Origin: Bryobacterales bacterium
GTDB taxonomy: Bacteria; Acidobacteriota; Terriglobia; Bryobacterales; Bryobacteraceae
Length of the DNA stretch: 64,000 nt
NCBI GenBank assembly: GCA_020847045.1
Contig: JADLCT010000048.1
Coordinates: forward strand, 1 to 64,000
Reading direction: 5' to 3'
Part shown: positions 60,594 through 64,000 of the stretch, in pieces
Position numbering within the stretch: the first letter of the stretch is position 1
Layout: every line of letters starts with the position of its first letter
Program-made: the position numbers and the translations under genes
Notes under the pieces: generated by a model
Seen by the model: the letters and a program-made list of their open reading frames with translations, nothing else
Databases searched by the model: none
Told to the model about the DNA's origin: nothing

Positions 60594-61843
60594 AGCCCAC
60601 CCGCGCCCGTTACAAGGTGCTTGCCTGGTGCGTGGCCCTGGCCGGCATCACCTATCTGGACCGCATCTGCATCGCCATCCTCGCGCCCCACATCACGGCG
60701 GACCTCTCGCTGTCGCCCTCGCAAATGTCCTGGGTCTTCAGCGCCTTCACCATCGCCTATGGCCTGTTCGAAATGCCCACCGGCTACTGGGGCGACCGCA
60801 TCGGCACCCGCCGCGTATTAACCCGCATCGTCGCCTGGTGGAGCACATTCACCATCGCCACGGCCGCCGCGTTCAACTATCCTTCGCTGCTCGCCATCCG
60901 CTTCCTGTTCGGCGTGGGCGAGGCCGGCGCCTGGCCGAACTCGGGCAAAACCATCTCGCTGTGGTTCCCCGCACATGAGCGCGGGCGCGCCCAGGGCATC
61001 TTTTTCTCCGGAGCGCACATTGCCGGCGCCCTCACGCCGCTGGTCATTGGCGCGCTGCTCACCGTAATGCACTGGCGGGCCGTGTTCGTGGTCTTCGGGA
61101 TGACCGGGTTTCTGTGGGCCCTCGGCTGGTACCGCTGGTATCGCGACGACCCGGCCCTGCACCCTTCGGTGAACGAGGCCGAACGCGACTACATCCTCGC
61201 CTCGCGCAGCGTCGCCAGGAAGGGCCCCTTCCAGTGGAGTGAATTTCTGCGGATCTTCCGGCATGGCCATCTGCTGCTGCTCTGCTTCATGTACTTCACG
61301 CAGAGCTACGGCTTCTACTTCTTCATCACCTGGTGCCCCACCTATCTCGAAAAGGCGCGCGGATTTTCCAAACTCAGCCTGGGTCTTGCCTCCGGCCTTC
61401 CTCTGCTTCTGTGCGCCGTGGCCGACATCCTCGGCGGGGAATCGTGCGACTGGGCCGTGCGCCGCTTCGGCACGCGACAGGGGCGCGCCATAGTGGGGGT
61501 CTTCTCGATGCTGGGCGCCGCGGCCGCCATGCTGGCCGGCACGCACGCCTCGAACCCCACGGCGGCCATCTGGCTGCTCGCCACCGCCGCCGGCATGGGC
61601 AGTTTCGTTCTCGGCGCGGCCTGGTCCACCGTGCTCGACATGGGCGGCGCCAAGGCGGGACTGGTGGGCGCCGTGATGAACACGGCCGGCCAGGTGGGCG
61701 GCGCTCTCAGCCCGGTTGTCCTAGGCTATATGCTCGAACGCACGGGCAACTGGAATGTGCCGCTCTACGCCACGGGCGTTCTATACATGCTCGGCGGACT
61801 CTGCTGGCTCGTGATCGACGCGCGCCGCGCGCGGCTAGGCTGA
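60590..61843 (+). CDS. MFS transporter, ACS type
   Basis: The 417-residue transporter has twelve helices and ACS features: LDRICIAILAPHITADLSLS, FEMPTGYWGDRIGTRRVLTR, RFLFGVGEAGAWPNSGKTI and WCPTYLEKARGFSK. It starts with GTG overlapping the aldolase stop (GTGA), with GGAG 6 nt upstream. Likely substrates are sugar acids or similar organic anions, consistent with the aldolase and the FAH-family gene opposite. It is related to 54149-55459 but not a recent copy. Confidence 0.87.
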   Translation: MKPTRARYKVLAWCVALAGITYLDRICIAILAPHITADLSLSPSQMSWVFSAFTIAYGLFEMPTGYWGDRIGTRRVLTRIVAWWSTFTIATAAAFNYPSLLAIRFLFGVGEAGAWPNSGKTISLWFPAHERGRAQGIFFSGAHIAGALTPLVIGALLTVMHWRAVFVVFGMTGFLWALGWYRWYRDDPALHPSVNEAERDYILASRSVARKGPFQWSEFLRIFRHGHLLLLCFMYFTQSYGFYFFITWCPTYLEKARGFSKLSLGLASGLPLLLCAVADILGGESCDWAVRRFGTRQGRAIVGVFSMLGAAAAMLAGTHASNPTAAIWLLATAAGMGSFVLGAAWSTVLDMGGAKAGLVGAVMNTAGQVGGALSPVVLGYMLERTGNWNVPLYATGVLYMLGGLCWLVIDARRARLG

Positions 61844-61863
61844 CGGAGGCGGCCGCCGCGGCA

Positions 61864-62715
61864 TCACCCCTGCTTCACGGGACTCTTCAATATCCCGACG
61901 CCCTCCAGTTCCACCTCCACCACGTCGCCCTTCTTCATCGCCGTGGTGCGTCCGGGCGTTCCGGTGAAGATCACGTCGCCGGGCTCCAGCGCCACATACT
62001 TGCTGGCAAAGGCGATCATCGACGGCACGTCGAAGATCAGCATTCCGGTCGAATCCTTCTGCATCACCTTGCCGTTGAGCCGGGTCTGAATGGCCAACTT
62101 CGCATAGTCGAGCCCGGTCACCACGAATGGCCCCATCGGCCCGAAGGTGTCCGAGCCCTTGGCCCGCCACCACTGGATGTCCTTGTCCGGGCCGCCCTGC
62201 CATTGCCGCTCGCTCACGTCATTACCGGCCGTGACGCCGAACACATGGGAGGCGGCCTCACTTTGCGTCACGTTGTGGGCGCGCTTGCCGATCACCACCA
62301 CCATCTCGCATTCGTAGTGAACATCGGTGGCGCCGGACGGCAGCACGATGGGCTGGCCCGGATGCTGCAAGCAGCTCAGAGGCTTGTAGAAAAACTCCGG
62401 ACGCTTGGGTTCTGGCGCGGGCGCGGCGCCCGAGTTGAGATGGCTGCGGTAGTTCCGCGCGAGCGCGAGCACCTTGGTGGGCTCCACGGGATAAAGCAGT
62501 TCCACGGCGTCCAGCTTGTGCGTCTTCCCATTCGGCCGCCGCGCGCCGAACAGGCCGCCATCGAACTCGGTGATCGTTCCGCCGGTCACCACTCCGTACG
62601 CCGTACGCCCGCCGGCGCGGAAGCGAGCGTAGCGGCGGACACCGCCCTGGGCTTGCGCCTGCGCCATCACCGTGCTCATTGCCGCCGCACCCGTCATTGC
62701 TTCCCGCCGCGTCAT
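61864..62715 (-). CDS. Fumarylacetoacetate hydrolase family protein, probably exported
   Basis: The 283-residue protein has a Tat-like N-terminus (MTRREAMTGAAAMSTVMAQA) and the FAH fold. VLALARNYRSHL starts the domain, the metal ligands are in HYECEMVVVIGK and later acidic residues, and GNDVSERQWQ and GDVIFTGTPGRT are family motifs. Members hydrolyse acylpyruvates or dehydrate sugar acids such as ketodeoxy-sugars. Export of an FAH enzyme is unusual, but exported forms are common in Acidobacteria and Planctomycetes loci of this type. It overlaps the upstream DUF1080 gene by 4 bp. Confidence 0.82.
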   Translation of the reverse strand: MTRREAMTGAAAMSTVMAQAQAQGGVRRYARFRAGGRTAYGVVTGGTITEFDGGLFGARRPNGKTHKLDAVELLYPVEPTKVLALARNYRSHLNSGAAPAPEPKRPEFFYKPLSCLQHPGQPIVLPSGATDVHYECEMVVVIGKRAHNVTQSEAASHVFGVTAGNDVSERQWQGGPDKDIQWWRAKGSDTFGPMGPFVVTGLDYAKLAIQTRLNGKVMQKDSTGMLIFDVPSMIAFASKYVALEPGDVIFTGTPGRTTAMKKGDVVEVELEGVGILKSPVKQG

Positions 62716-63809
62716 ATCCGTTTCACCTCGATCTCCTTATACTCCATCCAGCGCCCGGCCTGATGGGCCTGCAACTCAATGGCGCCCGGCTGCAGATTCT
62801 CCAGCCGGTTGTACTCCATCACATTCTCACCGTTGATGCGCACCAGGCACCAGGCGTCCTTCACCCACATCTGCAGCAGGAACCACTTCTGGCTTTCGAT
62901 CTCCGGGTATTTCGACCGCTGAAAGAAATAGAGCGAGCCGGTCGGATAGTGGGCCTCGCGCACGTCGTGCAACTGGATTTCGTAACGCTCCCGCCCGCCC
63001 TGCGAGCGGAACAAAACGCCCCCATTATGTTGATGCGTGCCGCGAATGTACATGCGCAGCGCAAAGTCGCGGTACTTCTCCCGCGTGGTGAGATTTCCCA
63101 GGCCGTCGCTGCGCAGGATGCGGCCGAAGGCCTCGAACTTCGCCGGGGCGCGCTCATTCACCTCGGTGATGCTCCACTTCGCCAGGTCCGCGGCCGAGGT
63201 GAACAGCGGCTCCCACTGTTCGCGGGAAGGCAGCTCCTCGATCCGAATATTGCGCCAGCGATGCGGATAGGAGAGCGACTCCAACCCCAGGTAACCCCGG
63301 CGCAAACGGTACTTGAGCTCCGGATGCGCCTCGCAGTCCAGATCGTGCACCATCTCGCCGTTGGACCACACCTGCAGTTTCGGCCAGTCCATGCGAATGC
63401 GCAGCGCGTTCCACTCGGGCTTTACGTTCACCAGGCGCGGCGCGATCACAGGAAAGATGCTCAGCGCCGAGTTCGTGCGCGGATCCTTGTCAGCCTGATG
63501 GAACAGCGACACCTTGAAGCCGCAGCGCGATTTAATGCCGTGCTCGGGCGCGGAAAAGTACACGCCGCCATCCATCCAGCCCTTGCTGTACCAATCCATC
63601 GAGAGGTCGAAGTTCTCGTACTGCTTCGCGCTGCGCAGCCAGGCCGGATACTCCGCCGCGGGCGTGGCCAGAATCACGCCGTCCTTCTCGTAATAGGACG
63701 ACTCGGGCCCATCCTCGGTGCTCCAGCCGGCCACCGCGTTTACGTCCGCCGCGCGCGCGGCCAGCGGCGCGGCCAGCAGCGGCGCCAATCCTCTTCGTGT
63801 CAGCAGCAT
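62712..63809 (-). CDS. Exported two-domain DUF1080-like protein
   Basis: The 365-residue protein has a signal peptide (MLLTRRGLAPLLAAPLAARA, with a paired arginine) and two concanavalin-like halves. The first holds WYSKGWMDGGVYFSAPEHGI and the second RMYIRGTHQHNGGVLFRSQG, repeating the [D/N]GGVxF strand of DUF1080 domains. It is probably periplasmic and acts on or binds a glycoside. The ATG at 63809 opens the signal peptide; an earlier start at 63860 is unlikely. The ATG lies inside the end of the upstream gene, so expression is coupled. Confidence 0.8.
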   Translation of the reverse strand: MLLTRRGLAPLLAAPLAARAADVNAVAGWSTEDGPESSYYEKDGVILATPAAEYPAWLRSAKQYENFDLSMDWYSKGWMDGGVYFSAPEHGIKSRCGFKVSLFHQADKDPRTNSALSIFPVIAPRLVNVKPEWNALRIRMDWPKLQVWSNGEMVHDLDCEAHPELKYRLRRGYLGLESLSYPHRWRNIRIEELPSREQWEPLFTSAADLAKWSITEVNERAPAKFEAFGRILRSDGLGNLTTREKYRDFALRMYIRGTHQHNGGVLFRSQGGRERYEIQLHDVREAHYPTGSLYFFQRSKYPEIESQKWFLLQMWVKDAWCLVRINGENVMEYNRLENLQPGAIELQAHQAGRWMEYKEIEVKRI

Positions 63810-64000
63810 TTTGCCCTCGTGTATTTGTGCCGTGTGTAGTGGTCGAAAAACCGCCGCCATTCGGACGGCGAATGCAGGCGCGCGCCGCGCAGCAGGTGCC
63901 GCGCATACGCCGCCTCGGAACTCAGTTCGCGCGCCAGACCGCGCAACGTCGCCAGAACGCCCATGCGCGCCGTGGCCCCGCCCAGGGCCGGGTCCGGTGT
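63800..64000 (-). CDS. YbdD/YjiX-like small protein, possibly cut by the window edge
   Basis: A minus-strand frame runs from the window edge to a stop at 63800. It reads LRGLARELSSEAAYARHLL, then SPSEWRRFFDHYTRHKYTRA and ends KCC. The Y...F...KY...CC pattern with a terminal double cysteine fits the short YbdD/YjiX (DUF466) proteins, usually encoded after the CstA carbon-starvation transporter. CstA would lie beyond 64000. An internal ATG would give 53 residues. The stop overlaps the DUF1080 start. Confidence 0.45.
   Translation of the reverse strand, partial: TPDPALGGATARMGVLATLRGLARELSSEAAYARHLLRGARLHSPSEWRRFFDHYTRHKYTRAKCC

Noticed and set aside
1..64000. CRISPR arrays, prophage or insertion sequences
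   Set aside because: No regularly spaced repeats, transposase, integrase or phage structural genes were found.

Overview
The window is 64 kb of GC-rich, densely coded bacterial chromosome with about 57 protein genes and no rRNA, tRNA, insertion sequence or CRISPR array that I can see. The gene set suggests an acidobacterium of the Bryobacter/Solibacter type: DUF1080 proteins, ThuA, Gfo/Idh/MocA oxidoreductase, a PEP-CTERM protein, DUF4202, many exported proteins of unknown function and TolB/TPR sensors. This is an inference from gene content; no marker gene was compared. Several genes have a TAnnnT hexamer 6-8 nt before the start codon and no Shine-Dalgarno sequence, which points to leaderless mRNAs.

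Layout. 0-9 kb: end of ilvE, a candidate structured RNA on the minus strand, nagA, yyaL-tpx, an M20 dipeptidase and small exported or lipoprotein genes. 9-18 kb: a membrane TPR protein, DUF4202 with an unlisted 29-residue membrane ORF, coaD, an aminotransferase-manA pair, then lpdA-lipB-E2 for lipoate-dependent 2-oxoacid dehydrogenases. 18-34 kb: an oxidoreductase, a minus-strand operon (MFS, queE, hydrolase, membrane protein), ThuA and beta-helix proteins facing a sialidase-like gene, and two minus-strand operons of exported proteins. One of these encodes an exported protein with the domain order of glucan water dikinase. 34-44 kb: hemerythrin, purC-cvpA-HAD, a B12-radical SAM protein, and SSS and APC transporters. 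44-53 kb: a small AT-hook-like protein with a strong promoter flanked by paired operator-like repeats, an AmiE/NamZ-like fusion with phhB, an SDR, a MEMO protein, a WalJ-like hydrolase-purB-methyltransferase operon and a lone receiver. 53-64 kb: a PEP-CTERM protein, an MFS transporter, a decayed stretch (MFS fragment and broken SDR), a 707-residue predicted toxin, and a sugar-acid type catabolic locus (DapA-like, MFS, FAH, DUF1080), ending in a YbdD-like fragment.

The most interesting object is the 707-residue protein at 57460-59583. Its C-terminal third carries the ordered motifs of the edema factor/CyaA/ExoY nucleotidyl cyclase toxins, behind a glycine-rich membrane-inserting middle and an unknown N-terminal region, with no immunity or secretion gene beside it. 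Also notable are the exported dikinase-like protein with its two exported operon partners, and the operator-flanked AT-hook-like gene. Functional couplings visible here include lipoylation with its E2/E3 targets, purine synthesis (purC, purB), and possible peptidoglycan sugar salvage (nagA, the AmiE-NamZ fusion and a sugar-type symporter).
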